Of a stretch of 64,000 nucleotides of DNA, positions 53,664-62,143 are shown one piece after another. Both the position numbers and the translations under genes were made by a program. The notes below the pieces were generated by a model that was given only the letters and a program-made list of their open reading frames with translations, was not told the DNA's origin and searched no databases. Origin of the DNA: Anaerolinea sp. (lineage in GTDB: Bacteria; Chloroflexota; Limnocylindria; Limnocylindrales; CSP1-4); the NCBI GenBank assembly GCA_013822395.1, contig PNKK01000002.1, positions 1 through 64,000 on the forward strand. The letters are read 5' to 3'. How positions within the stretch are numbered: position 1 is the stretch's first letter; each line of letters starts with the position of its first letter.

Positions 53664-54557
53664 TCAACAGCCATCTCGCGTACCAGGCCATCGACCGCCC
53701 GGAGCCGGTGGGCGAAGCTCGAGGAGCCGTGCGTACGTGTCCGGTCGCCGCCCGCGCAGGTAGGACTCGGCCCCCCCCCGGAGGCCTCGACCTCGGCGTC
53801 GGAGAGCTCGGCGATGGCGAGCCGCGACTGCCCGTATCCGGCCGAGACGAGGCTCCCGGCCAGCCCAGCGATCCCGCTCCCGCCGAAGAACGTCACGGTT
53901 GGCCGGCGGTCGACCGTGTTTGCAAGCGCAACGTAGACGTTGTTCTCGATCGCCCGGCTCACGAGGTTTGCCGCCTGTTGTGCGCGGAACGGCTCCATGT
54001 CGGCCGACGGGACGGCGATGAGCCGTGCTCCACCGAGGGCGAGGAGCCGAACCGCCTCTGGGTACTCGATGTCGGCGCAGATCGCGACGCCGACAGGCAG
54101 CGGCGGCCGGTCGACCCGGAACCGGAGCGCGAAGACCGGGTACGCGTCGCCCGCTGTGAACACATTGCGCTCGGCCCCGTAGAGGTGGGTCTTCCGATAG
54201 ACCCCGGCGAGCCGCCCGTCGCGTTCGATGACGAGTGCCGAGTTGTACGGCCGGCCTGGGTTGGTGGGGTTCGCCTCGATGAACCCGGCGACACCGGTGA
54301 CGCGCCGCGAGGGCCCGGAGCGCCGAGGCCGACTGGTCGTCCGCAGCCCCGGCCGTCGCGAGGCCGTCCCGCCGAACCGTGTAACCCTGGAGAAAACACT
54401 CCGGGAAGACAACGAGGTCTGCGCCGCGGCCGGCCGCCCGGCGAAGATACCGGCGAGCGAGAGCGAGATTCGCGGCCACGTCACCGACCCGCGCCCCGAC
54501 CTGGGCGACGGCGACCTTCAGCCCGTCGAGGACCGGCGGAGCGGACGCTCCTCTCAT
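53664..54557 (-). pseudogene. carbon-nitrogen hydrolase (nitrilase family), frameshifted
   Basis: All parts of a nitrilase-superfamily amidase are present but in two reading frames. The N-terminus (LKVAVAQVGARVGDVAANLA, then catalytic Glu in VVFPECFLQGYTV) is in one frame. From about 54295 the continuation (VAGFIEANPTNPGRPYNSAL, catalytic Lys in YRKTHLYGAERN, catalytic Cys in AICADIEYPEAVRL) is in another. Beyond a run of nine C at 53771-53779 the C-terminus (SYLRGRRPDTYARLLEL) returns to the first frame. Two compensating single-base indels explain this: real decay, phase-variable tract, or consensus errors in homopolymers. It ends the left arm of the ureohydrolase cluster. Confidence 0.8.
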
Positions 54558-54581
54558 CGGAACCCCCACGGTCGGGACCGG

Positions 54582-55367
54582 TCAGCGGCCGTGGCCGACC
54601 TCCTCCGGGAGCTCGTACCAAGCGACCTTGTCGCCGACCTTTGCCCGGAGTCTCCAGCGGGTCGACTTCGGCGCAGCGTCGATCGCGGTTCGGAGGGCGG
54701 CGATCTGAGCGTGGAGGTCGAAGCGCGGTGGTCGGCCGGTGTCGAGGTCGTCGTCCCCCAGCTCCACATCCACGTAGAGGTCGAGCTTGTCGAGGTTCTC
54801 GGTGATCGTTCGCCACCAGCCCCAGTCGGTCGAGGTGTGGGCGACGATCCGCGGGAGGCTGATGCCACCCCGGTCGTCAACCGCGAGCGGGTACGCCTGA
54901 AGCAGGATGAGGACGTCGAGGGCGTCCTTGCGGTTGATCCTCACGATCTGGAGCTTGGACATCAGGAGCTCGGCGAGCGGGAGCGTCGGCTGGTCAACTG
55001 AGAGCCGACTGGCAAACTCGAACTGGTGGCACATCTCCAGCCGGTCGACGAGGATATCGACCGGGCGTGCCCAGGCCGGGTCAGTGAAGTAGAGCTGCTT
55101 GTGGCCAAAGGCCGCGTTGTACTGCCTGTCCGGGACGTAACCGTCGGCGATGAGGAGCGCCGAGAGCGCCTTCCGGTCATTCGAGCGGGTGGCAAGGTCG
55201 ATGTCGCGACCGGACCGGTCGATCCGGGCAGTCCATTCCGGGGCGCGGGCGTGGAACGCGAGGCCGCCCATCAGCCGGACCTGGAACCCAGCTCCGTCTG
55301 CAAGGCCGATGATCCGGAGCGCCTCCGCGAGCGGATCCTCGAGCGTCCGGTCGGCCATAACAATCAC
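54582..55367 (-). CDS. nucleotidyltransferase-fold protein (AbiEii-like), function unknown
   Basis: 261 residues. VRLMGGLAFHAR then GRDIDLATRSNDRKALSALL gives the GG...DxD pattern of the nucleotidyltransferase fold. FTDPAWARPVDILVDRLEMCHQFEF supplies the third acid. LAELLMSKLQIVRINRKDALDVLILLQ resembles the helical part of AbiEii/AbiGii toxins and related minimal nucleotidyltransferases. No AbiEi-type antitoxin gene is adjacent. It is the fourth gene in the compact leftward operon, between ureohydrolase and nitrilase, with 25-40 nt gaps, so a metabolic or modification role is as likely as a toxin. Confidence 0.72.
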   Translation of the reverse strand: MIVMADRTLEDPLAEALRIIGLADGAGFQVRLMGGLAFHARAPEWTARIDRSGRDIDLATRSNDRKALSALLIADGYVPDRQYNAAFGHKQLYFTDPAWARPVDILVDRLEMCHQFEFASRLSVDQPTLPLAELLMSKLQIVRINRKDALDVLILLQAYPLAVDDRGGISLPRIVAHTSTDWGWWRTITENLDKLDLYVDVELGDDDLDTGRPPRFDLHAQIAALRTAIDAAPKSTRWRLRAKVGDKVAWYELPEEVGHGR

Positions 55368-55406
55368 GCCCTCGCTTCCTCTGCGAGACAGTCCGTCGCC
55401 GCGCGG

Positions 55407-56426
55407 CTAGATCCCATCGCGAAGTCGGGACCGCACCCGCTCCCCACCCGTGGCCATGCCACCCAGGAGGTGCATGATCATATAGCCGGCGAGCCGGAGC
55501 GAGATCATCGCGGGGTTGTCGTAGGCTGGAATCAGTTCGACGATGTCGAGGACCGCAGGCCTTCGAGCCCCGATGAGCTCGCAGGCGCGGAGGATTTCGT
55601 GGGCGGTCAGGCCACCCGGTTCGGGAGCATCGGTGCCCGGCATCGCCGACGCGTCGACGACGTCGCTATCGAGGCTGCAATAGAACGTGTCCGTCCCGTC
55701 GGTAACGATGTCGAGCGCCTCGTTGACGACCTCCCTGATCCCACGCTCCTCGATCTCGATCATCCGGTAGACCCGGATCCCGTGCTTCTCGGCAAAGTCC
55801 CACTGCTCTGGGGGATTCAGCGCACCTCGAGCGCCCACGATGGCGACGTTCTTCGGGTCAACATTGCGGAGCTCGATCATCCGCGCGACATGCGACCAGT
55901 TTGTGAACCGCTCGCCCGCGAAGTTCGGCTGACAGTCGATGTGCGCATCGAAGTGGATGTAGCCGAACTTGCCCGACACGCGCTTCGACAGGGCGGCCCC
56001 GATCGGAATCGGTATGGAGTGGTCGCCGCCGATGCAGATCGGGATCGCATCCGCCTGGAGGATCTGGTCAACGTACTTCTCGATGTATGACCGCGACCGA
56101 GCGGCATCGGCCGGGATCATCGGAACGTCACCGACATCCGCGATGTGAAACTCGTCGAAGACGTTGATGTCGAAGTCACCGAGGTACGGCAGGAACATCT
56201 CCGAGACGTACCGCAACGCGCGCGGAGCGTGGCTCGACCCGGAGCGGTAGACGGTCGCCTGGTCGAATGGCACGCCCAGGAAGACGGCCTTCGCGCCCAG
56301 GTCGCGGATGGTCTCGGTCCGGCATGGGACCCACGGGGCGCCCATGAAGGACGGGAGGGTCGACTGTGGCAGTCCCGGCCCTTCCCAACCATCAGGCCCG
56401 AGCGCATACGGCTTCCGAGCGGCCAT
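55407..56426 (-). CDS. ureohydrolase (agmatinase/arginase family)
   Basis: Mn-dependent amidinohydrolase releasing urea from a guanidino compound. 339 residues. Metal ligands: His in CIGGDHSIPIP, the DxHxD in IHFDAHIDCQPN, and the Asp pair in CSLDSDVVDASAMPGT (SxDxDxxDP variant with Ala-Ser in place of Pro). VFLGVPFDQATVYRSGSSHAPRALR is the N-terminal signature. The substrate loop after DAHID (CQPNFAGERFTNWSH) differs from typical agmatinase, so guanidinobutyrase, guanidinopropionase or another guanidino acid remain possible. AAGGAG 9 nt before ATG 56426. In the same operon as nitrilase and M24 genes. Confidence 0.9.
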   Translation of the reverse strand: MAARKPYALGPDGWEGPGLPQSTLPSFMGAPWVPCRTETIRDLGAKAVFLGVPFDQATVYRSGSSHAPRALRYVSEMFLPYLGDFDINVFDEFHIADVGDVPMIPADAARSRSYIEKYVDQILQADAIPICIGGDHSIPIPIGAALSKRVSGKFGYIHFDAHIDCQPNFAGERFTNWSHVARMIELRNVDPKNVAIVGARGALNPPEQWDFAEKHGIRVYRMIEIEERGIREVVNEALDIVTDGTDTFYCSLDSDVVDASAMPGTDAPEPGGLTAHEILRACELIGARRPAVLDIVELIPAYDNPAMISLRLAGYMIMHLLGGMATGGERVRSRLRDGI

Positions 56427-56451
56427 CGCGAAGACTCCTTTCCTTGAACGG

Positions 56452-57306
56452 CTACCTGCCCGCAGCCCCGGAGGCGGCCGCATCCGATTGCGCGTACGGC
56501 TCAACGAGGGAGCGATACACCTCTGGTCGGCGTCGGGTCAGGTATGACAGGGCTGGGTCGCCGGACCTGGCCGGCTCGATGTCGGCAATGAGCAACTCCT
56601 CCTGAGATCCGGCCTGCGCGACGATGCGTCCGCGTTGATCGGCGATGAGACTCCGGCCGAAATACGTCCAGTCGCCCTCGCGACCGACGCGATTGGCGAC
56701 GATCACCGGACACTCGTTCTCAAGGGCGCGCGTCGCAAAGACAAGGTCCTGGTCGGCCTGGTAGGGGGTCATGTTGGTCGATGGCACGACGATCAGCTCT
56801 GCTCCCGCCAGACGGGTGATCCGCGGGATCTCCGGGAATTCCCCGTCGTAGCAGATCGTCACTCCGACGCGGACGCCGTCGATCGTTCCAACGGCGGGCC
56901 GGTCCCCGGTCAGCCACCAGCTGCGCTCTTCGCCGAACAGATGGATCTTCCGATAGACGGCCCGGGATCCGTCGGGTGCCAGCGCGAGCACCGCATTCGC
57001 CAGCGCCGGCCTGCCCCCTGCCCAGGATGGCTCGCTGGGGACAGGCAGCGGTCCGCCGACCACGATCCCGAGGCGCCAATTGGCGGCGGCCTGGGCGAGG
57101 GCGGGCAGCGCCGTCGCCTCCATTGCGGCGGCCATCTGCGCTCGGAGCTCTGCGTCACGAAGCGTCCAGCCTGTGAGACCCATTTCCGGGGTCACGAACA
57201 GGTCGGCTCCGGCAGCCGCCGCTCGATCGACCCCGGCGAGGATCGATGCCAGGTTCGGCTCCAACGCCCCGAGCACCGGCGCGAACTGGAAGACTGCAAT
57301 CCGCAT
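56452..57306 (-). CDS. carbon-nitrogen hydrolase, nitrilase superfamily
   Basis: 284 residues, complete. Catalytic triad: Glu41 in LFVTPEMGLTGW, Lys in VYRKIHLFGEERSWW, and Cys in TICYDGEFPEIPRI. FATRALENECPVIVANRVG and the C-terminal LTRRRPEVYRSLVEPY are typical of aliphatic amidase/omega-amidase/N-carbamoyl-amine hydrolases. It is paired with a ureohydrolase and similar to the frameshifted enzyme at 53664. A ureido or carbamoyl product would be a natural substrate (inference). 26 nt separate it from the M24 stop upstream. Confidence 0.92.
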   Translation of the reverse strand: MRIAVFQFAPVLGALEPNLASILAGVDRAAAAGADLFVTPEMGLTGWTLRDAELRAQMAAAMEATALPALAQAAANWRLGIVVGGPLPVPSEPSWAGGRPALANAVLALAPDGSRAVYRKIHLFGEERSWWLTGDRPAVGTIDGVRVGVTICYDGEFPEIPRITRLAGAELIVVPSTNMTPYQADQDLVFATRALENECPVIVANRVGREGDWTYFGRSLIADQRGRIVAQAGSQEELLIADIEPARSGDPALSYLTRRRPEVYRSLVEPYAQSDAAASGAAGR

Positions 57307-57332
57307 CCTGCCCCTCGCTGACGGACCCTGGG

Positions 57333-58550
57333 TCAGTAACCCCAGCGGATCGGCAGGTCCTCGGTGAGGATCTCCACGGTGCCGTCGCGATTGACGACGA
57401 CCATGTCCTCGAAGCCAGCGGCATGACCGTTCTTGCCGACCTGGATCTCGATCGACCAGACCGTTCCCGCAACGACCGGCACGTTCTCATCGGGCGTATT
57501 TCGAGCGAGCCAGGGGTCATCGAAAGCGTGGCCGTCCTGGTGGCCGAAGCACGGGAAGCTGGTGTTGAATGCGACTTCGTCGGTGAAGCCGTTGGCGATG
57601 AGGTAGCCCTTGCCGACGTCGAAGAGCTCGCCTGCGGTGATCCCGGGCCTCATCGCCGCGATGACCGCGCGCACGCAGCCCGCGGCGCCGTCGATGACCT
57701 CCTTTTGCCACTCCTCCGGCCGGTCGCCGGCCACCCTGGTCCGGACGATGTCGTAGATGTACCCGTTGGCGTAGCCGTAGTTGTCCGGGTGGACGATGTC
57801 GCCGGGACGGTAGGGCGTGGCCGCGTCCCAGCTCGGCAGGCGCCCGTACTGAAAGTGGCCGGAGCACCCGCCGGAGGCCAGCGGGATGTCCCACTGGGCG
57901 ACCCCGGGCATCCTCGCGCCGAGGGACAGACCCGCCGCCGCGAGATCGCCGTCGGTGTTCCCCGGAACGATCTGCTCCATCATCGCGCGGGTGATCGCCG
58001 TGCCCACCTTCGCCGAGTAGCGCAGCATCTCGATCTCGGCGTCGCTCTTGTGCATCCGCAGGCCCATGACGAGGTCGTCGGCATCGCACAGGTTCGCCTT
58101 CGGCAGTTCCGCGGCGAGGACTCGATAGGCAGACGCCGGCATCGCCTCGAGCCCGACGACCCCGATGTCGCCCTCATCGAGCCCGTGCCGTCGCACGACC
58201 TCGATGAGGCCCCGGTAGAGGTTCCGGTCGACGTGGACGGCGTCGACGTGGACGAGATCCGAGCGCCAGTCCGTGATCTCGGTCACGAGCTCCGATGCGC
58301 CGTCCGCCGTGACCACGACGACGGAATGGCTACGACCCGTCCACAGCGGGGGCTTGTCGTTGATCCACGGGAACGGCCCGTAGTGATTCGTGAGGTAGAG
58401 GACATCCCCGAAGTTGTCGTAGGTTGCTCCGCCGCGCGACCAGACGATGAGGCCGCGATAGCCGAGTTCCCGCGCCCTGGCCGCGGCCCGCGCCCGGCGC
58501 TCCGCGAATTCCGCGGGAGGGATCTTCGGCTGGACGTCGGCCTCGCTCAT
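57333..58550 (-). CDS. M24 family metallohydrolase (creatinase/prolidase fold)
   Basis: 405 residues. N-terminal creatinase domain (to about 170), C-terminal pita-bread domain with the metal ligands: two Asp in VHPDNYGYANGYIYDIVRT, His in FGHQDGHAFDD, and Glu in VWSIEIQVG and GFEDMVVVN. All five ligands appear present. The family includes Xaa-Pro aminopeptidases, creatinase and ectoine hydrolase. The guanidino-type neighbourhood favours a C-N hydrolase over a peptidase, without proof. ATG 58550 has GGAGG 8-9 nt upstream. First gene of the leftward operon from the divergent promoter. Confidence 0.9.
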   Translation of the reverse strand: MSEADVQPKIPPAEFAERRARAAARARELGYRGLIVWSRGGATYDNFGDVLYLTNHYGPFPWINDKPPLWTGRSHSVVVVTADGASELVTEITDWRSDLVHVDAVHVDRNLYRGLIEVVRRHGLDEGDIGVVGLEAMPASAYRVLAAELPKANLCDADDLVMGLRMHKSDAEIEMLRYSAKVGTAITRAMMEQIVPGNTDGDLAAAGLSLGARMPGVAQWDIPLASGGCSGHFQYGRLPSWDAATPYRPGDIVHPDNYGYANGYIYDIVRTRVAGDRPEEWQKEVIDGAAGCVRAVIAAMRPGITAGELFDVGKGYLIANGFTDEVAFNTSFPCFGHQDGHAFDDPWLARNTPDENVPVVAGTVWSIEIQVGKNGHAAGFEDMVVVNRDGTVEILTEDLPIRWGY

Positions 58551-58607
58551 CTCATCGTCCTCCTCGCCGCGCACGAGCTGAAGTGCGCTTTCTGAAGCTC
58601 AGACGGA

Positions 58608-58673
58608 ACAGTAGCACGTTTCTCGTCGATAAACAAGAAAGCCTTGACGGTATCTAACATTACAGGGTAGTAT
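58608..58673. promoter_or_regulatory. divergent sigma70-type promoters of the two catabolic arms
   Basis: Rightward: TTGACG (58644-58649), 18 nt, TAGTAT (58668-58673). Leftward on the minus strand: TTGTTT (58636-58631), 17 nt, TACTGT (58613-58608). The -35 boxes are 7 bp apart, and the region (58610-58695) is clearly AT-richer than the surroundings. The Lrp/AsnC protein encoded at 59801 is the obvious candidate regulator. Confidence 0.65.
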
Positions 58674-58694
58674 CTGCAACCGAAAGTAAACTCC

Positions 58695-59804
58695 ATGGAG
58701 CAGGTCGACTCGATGCGCGTCGTCTACAGCCCGCGCCATCACCTCCACGATCCCGATTTCGAGGTGACGGGCGGGCGGCGGATCGCAGGCTACGAGGTGG
58801 CAGCGCGCGTCGAATCCATCCGGCACGCGCTTGAAAGTGACCCCGACTTCTCATTCGAGGCACCCGGCACGTTCGGGATTGGCCCGATCCGGGCAGTGCA
58901 CGACGCCGGACTGATCGCGTATCTCGAGAGCGCGTGGCAGGACTGGCGAGCACGAGGGACAGGAGCTTCGGCGATCATGCCTGATGCGTTCCTCCACCCC
59001 GGAGCAAGGGCTGGGATGGGCGACGCACCGGCGCCGAGCTCGCCGTGCGGCCAAGCAGGCTACTACTGCTTTGACACCGCGACACCGATCGTCCCGGGCA
59101 CCTATGAGGTCACGCGGGTCGCGTGTGACGCCGCACTCACGGCAGCGGACGGGGTGCTGAGTGGTGAGCGCAGTGTCTATGCGCTCACCCGCCCCCCGGG
59201 GCATCACTCGGCTCGCGCTGTGTTCGGCGGTTACTGCTACCTCAATCAGGCGGCGGTTGCGGTGGAGTGGCTCGCCGGGCGAACGCACGACCGCATCGCC
59301 GTGCTCGATGTCGACTACCACCACGGCAACGGCACCCAGCAGATCTTCTACGATCGCGAGGACGTCCTGTACACGAGCATCCACGCCGACCCCTCGCGGA
59401 CGTTCCCGTACTTCGCCGGGCATGCCAGCGAGACGGGAGCGGGCGCGGGAACAGGGACGACGTTCAACCAGCCGATGCCAGCGGGCACGAACGACGCCCA
59501 GTACCTCGAGGCGATCGAGCGCACGCTCACTCGGATCGAAGCGTTCCGGCCAGCGGTCGTCGTCGTGAGCCTTGGGTTCGACACGTACGGACAGGATCCG
59601 ATCGGCGACTTCGCCCTGACCACGCCCGTCTACCATGAGATCGGCCGTCGCGCCGGGGCACTCGACCTTCCGCTCGTGATCATCCAGGAAGGCGGCTACG
59701 ACGTCGCGAACCTCGGGCGAAACGCCCGCGAGTGGCTTCGAGGGTCCGCGGGACTCGCGCCGGCCTTCGCCGCCGAGGACGGCGTGAAGGCGATCGGCTC
59801 GTGA
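58695..59804 (+). CDS. histone-deacetylase-family amidohydrolase (acetylpolyamine amidohydrolase-like)
   Basis: Zn-dependent deacetylase, 369 residues. RVVYSPRHHLHDP at the N-terminus is characteristic of acetylpolyamine amidohydrolases. The active-site His pair is in LTRPPGHHSARAVFGGYCYLNQ, Zn ligands Asp and His in LDVDYHHGNGTQ, the third Asp in SLGFDTYGQDP, with IIQEGGYDVANLG near the end. Substrates of such enzymes are acetylputrescine, acetylspermidine or other N-acyl amines. ATG 58695 is the first start after the promoter. ATG 58713 (beginning RVVYSPRH, with GGAGCAGG upstream) fits the family better and may be the true one. Confidence 0.93.
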   Translation: MEQVDSMRVVYSPRHHLHDPDFEVTGGRRIAGYEVAARVESIRHALESDPDFSFEAPGTFGIGPIRAVHDAGLIAYLESAWQDWRARGTGASAIMPDAFLHPGARAGMGDAPAPSSPCGQAGYYCFDTATPIVPGTYEVTRVACDAALTAADGVLSGERSVYALTRPPGHHSARAVFGGYCYLNQAAVAVEWLAGRTHDRIAVLDVDYHHGNGTQQIFYDREDVLYTSIHADPSRTFPYFAGHASETGAGAGTGTTFNQPMPAGTNDAQYLEAIERTLTRIEAFRPAVVVVSLGFDTYGQDPIGDFALTTPVYHEIGRRAGALDLPLVIIQEGGYDVANLGRNAREWLRGSAGLAPAFAAEDGVKAIGS

Positions 59805-60400
59805 GCGCTGACGGTCGCGTCCTTGACGACGTCGATTCGACCGACCTCGCGATCATCCGACTCCTGCAGGAGCAGGGCCGGACCACGAACGCCCACATCG
59901 CCCGGGTCCTCGGCGTCTCCGAGCCGACCGTCCGCAAGCGCATCGACCGGCTCACCGTGGACGGGATCATCAAGGTCGTCGCGGTGCTCAACCCCGGCAA
60001 GACCGGCTATCGCACCGACGTCATCATCGGAATTCGCGTCGAGCCCGGCAGCCTCCTCTCCGTGGGCGAGGCCCTCTCGAGACGTGATGAGGTCGTCTAT
60101 CTCGGGTACACGACAGGCCGGCACGACATCCTCGTCGAGATGCTCTTCCGCGACAACGAAGCGCTCTTCGAATTCCTTGACGAGCGCCTCCCGGCGCTCG
60201 GCTCGATCGTGAGCACCGAGACCTACCACGTGCTTCGAACGGGGAGGATCAACTACGACTGGAAGCTCCCGGCCGACCTCGCAGGGAACGCGACAAAGGC
60301 CGGACGGTCCGCGGCTCGGCTCCAGGAAGGGGTCGCCACCGCCAGTTCAAGCAGGGGCGAGACAGCGGCGTCGCCGCTGGGACCAGCAGAGGAGGAGTGA
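59801..60400 (+). CDS. Lrp/AsnC-family transcriptional regulator
   Basis: 199 residues. The helix-turn-helix DSTDLAIIRLLQEQGRTTNAHIARVLGVSEPTVRKRIDRLTVDGII is followed by a RAM ligand-sensing domain (VIIGIRVEPGSLLSVGEALSRRDEVVYLGYTTGRHDILVEMLFRD). A 40-residue unstructured C-terminal tail is unusual. GTG 59801 overlaps the deacetylase stop (GTGA). Its position in the operon and the nearby divergent promoter point to local control by an amino-acid or amine ligand. Confidence 0.94.
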   Translation: MSADGRVLDDVDSTDLAIIRLLQEQGRTTNAHIARVLGVSEPTVRKRIDRLTVDGIIKVVAVLNPGKTGYRTDVIIGIRVEPGSLLSVGEALSRRDEVVYLGYTTGRHDILVEMLFRDNEALFEFLDERLPALGSIVSTETYHVLRTGRINYDWKLPADLAGNATKAGRSAARLQEGVATASSSRGETAASPLGPAEEE

Positions 60401-60401
60401 C

Positions 60402-62045
60402 GTGAGCGGGAGTTCGGTCCCGGGCCAGGCGCCGGGCGGCAACGAGCGGTTCTTCACACGACAAGCGACCGGCCTCGTGCGCGAGGTCTCCTGGGTAGAT
60501 GCGGCGATCTACAACCTGATCTGGTCGTCGGTCCCCTTGTCGATCGCTTTCATTCTCGCGTTCGGTCCAGCGTTCTATGTCGGCGGCGACCTGATGATCG
60601 CGACGGTCTTCGCATTCGTCCTGGCTCTCCCCTGCGCCGTCCTCTACGCAGTCCTGAGCGCCGCCATACCGCGCTCCGGAGGCGACTACACCTGGGTCAG
60701 CCGGACCCTGCATCCTTCGCTCGGATTCGCGAGCAATCTCGCCTTCAGCTTCTGGGCGACGTTCTTCATTGGCATCTACGCGGTCTATCTCGGGTTCTAT
60801 GGGATCGGCCCGGTCCTCCGAATCGCCGCCGTCTATACCGGCAATAGCGACATCCTGGGCGTCTCGGACTTCTTCTTCAGCACGGGCGGCGTCGTCATCA
60901 CCGGCGCGATCCTCGTGGTCCTGTCGGCGCTCGTCCTGTCCTTCGGGCGCGGGCTTCGCGGGTTCATGCGCTTCCAGCGCTGGGCGTTCGTCGTCTGGGT
61001 CATCGGGTCGGTGCTCCTCCCGATCGTCATCCTCGCGCTGGTTGGCCAGGATACGTTCAAGGCGAACTTCGACAGCTACGCGCAGAAGCTCGGGGGCGCG
61101 CCCGAGGCGTACGACGCGTACGTTGCCGGCGGCGCATACGCGGGCGTCGCGATGGACCTCGGAGCGACCTTCCTTACCCTGACGCTCGCTTTCTACACAC
61201 TCGGATTCATCTTCCAGTCCGCCTACTTCGGCGGTGAGATCAAGCAGGGCAAGCGGAACACGCTGCTGTCAATCCCCGGCGCCCAGCTGATCGCGGTCCT
61301 GCTGATCCTCGCCAGCATCGCCGTCTTCCTGCCGAACGCGGGCGCGGGTCTTCTCGCCGGGACCGGGGCGCAGCTATTCGGGACCGACCTCAGCGCGACC
61401 GGGTTCACGTTCGCCCCCCTCTACACCGAGCTCGCCGCGATCGCGTCGGGCAACCTGCTGGTCGGATTGTTCATCACGGTCGGAATGCTCCTGCTGTTCA
61501 TCCTGTTCGTGCCCCAGACGATGATCCTGCTCAGCCGGAACCTTTTCGCGTGGTCGTTCGACCGGCTCATGCCCGACCGGATCGCGGAGGTGAACGAGCG
61601 GACACACTCGCCTGTCAATGCGATGATCGTCATCGTCGTGACGAGCCTCATCAGCGTCGCGATCGTCGGGACGAACCCGAACCTGACCTTCATCGTCGGC
61701 CTGTTCGGGTTGACGATCACGTACCTCTTCGTATCGGTCGCCGGCATCTTCTTCCCCTACCGGCAGCGCGACACGTTCGAGGCGTCTCCGTACAACGCTC
61801 GAGTCGGCGGAGTGCCGGTCATTTCGATCATCGGCGTCCTCAGCCTCATCGGGATGTTCCTGATCTCGTACGTGCTGCTGAGCGACCAGAACTCGGGCAC
61901 GGCGCTGGCAGTCAACCCAGAGCGCGTCGCACTCGCCCTGGTCGTGCCAATCATCGGGTTCGTGGCTTACTTCATCATCAAGGCCATCCAGAAGACACGC
62001 GGGGTCAACATCGATCTCGCCTATCGCGAGATCCCTCCGGAGTGA
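60402..62045 (+). CDS. APC-superfamily amino acid/polyamine permease
   Basis: 547 residues with 12 or more helices. VSWVDAAIYNLIWSSVPL replaces the usual helix-1 Gly motif, AIPRSGGDYTWVSRTLHPSLGFASNL is the APC helix 2-3 signature, and FIFQSAYFGGEIKQGKRNTLLSIPGAQ follows. The helix 6-9 region and the sequence near 415 (FDRLMPDRIAEVNERTHSPVNAM) match APC carriers. GGAGGAG 4-5 nt before the GTG start, 1 nt after the lrp stop. The likely importer for the cluster's substrate, with deacetylase and regulator in the same transcript. Confidence 0.92.
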   Translation: MSGSSVPGQAPGGNERFFTRQATGLVREVSWVDAAIYNLIWSSVPLSIAFILAFGPAFYVGGDLMIATVFAFVLALPCAVLYAVLSAAIPRSGGDYTWVSRTLHPSLGFASNLAFSFWATFFIGIYAVYLGFYGIGPVLRIAAVYTGNSDILGVSDFFFSTGGVVITGAILVVLSALVLSFGRGLRGFMRFQRWAFVVWVIGSVLLPIVILALVGQDTFKANFDSYAQKLGGAPEAYDAYVAGGAYAGVAMDLGATFLTLTLAFYTLGFIFQSAYFGGEIKQGKRNTLLSIPGAQLIAVLLILASIAVFLPNAGAGLLAGTGAQLFGTDLSATGFTFAPLYTELAAIASGNLLVGLFITVGMLLLFILFVPQTMILLSRNLFAWSFDRLMPDRIAEVNERTHSPVNAMIVIVVTSLISVAIVGTNPNLTFIVGLFGLTITYLFVSVAGIFFPYRQRDTFEASPYNARVGGVPVISIIGVLSLIGMFLISYVLLSDQNSGTALAVNPERVALALVVPIIGFVAYFIIKAIQKTRGVNIDLAYREIPPE

Positions 62046-62143
62046 TCTCGCACTCCTCGCGAAGACCGCACGGGCTCCCGACCGGAGGCCCGCGCAGTTC
62101 GGTCGGGGTCGATTAGCACAGCCGTCCGTCTTCGGAGTCGATC

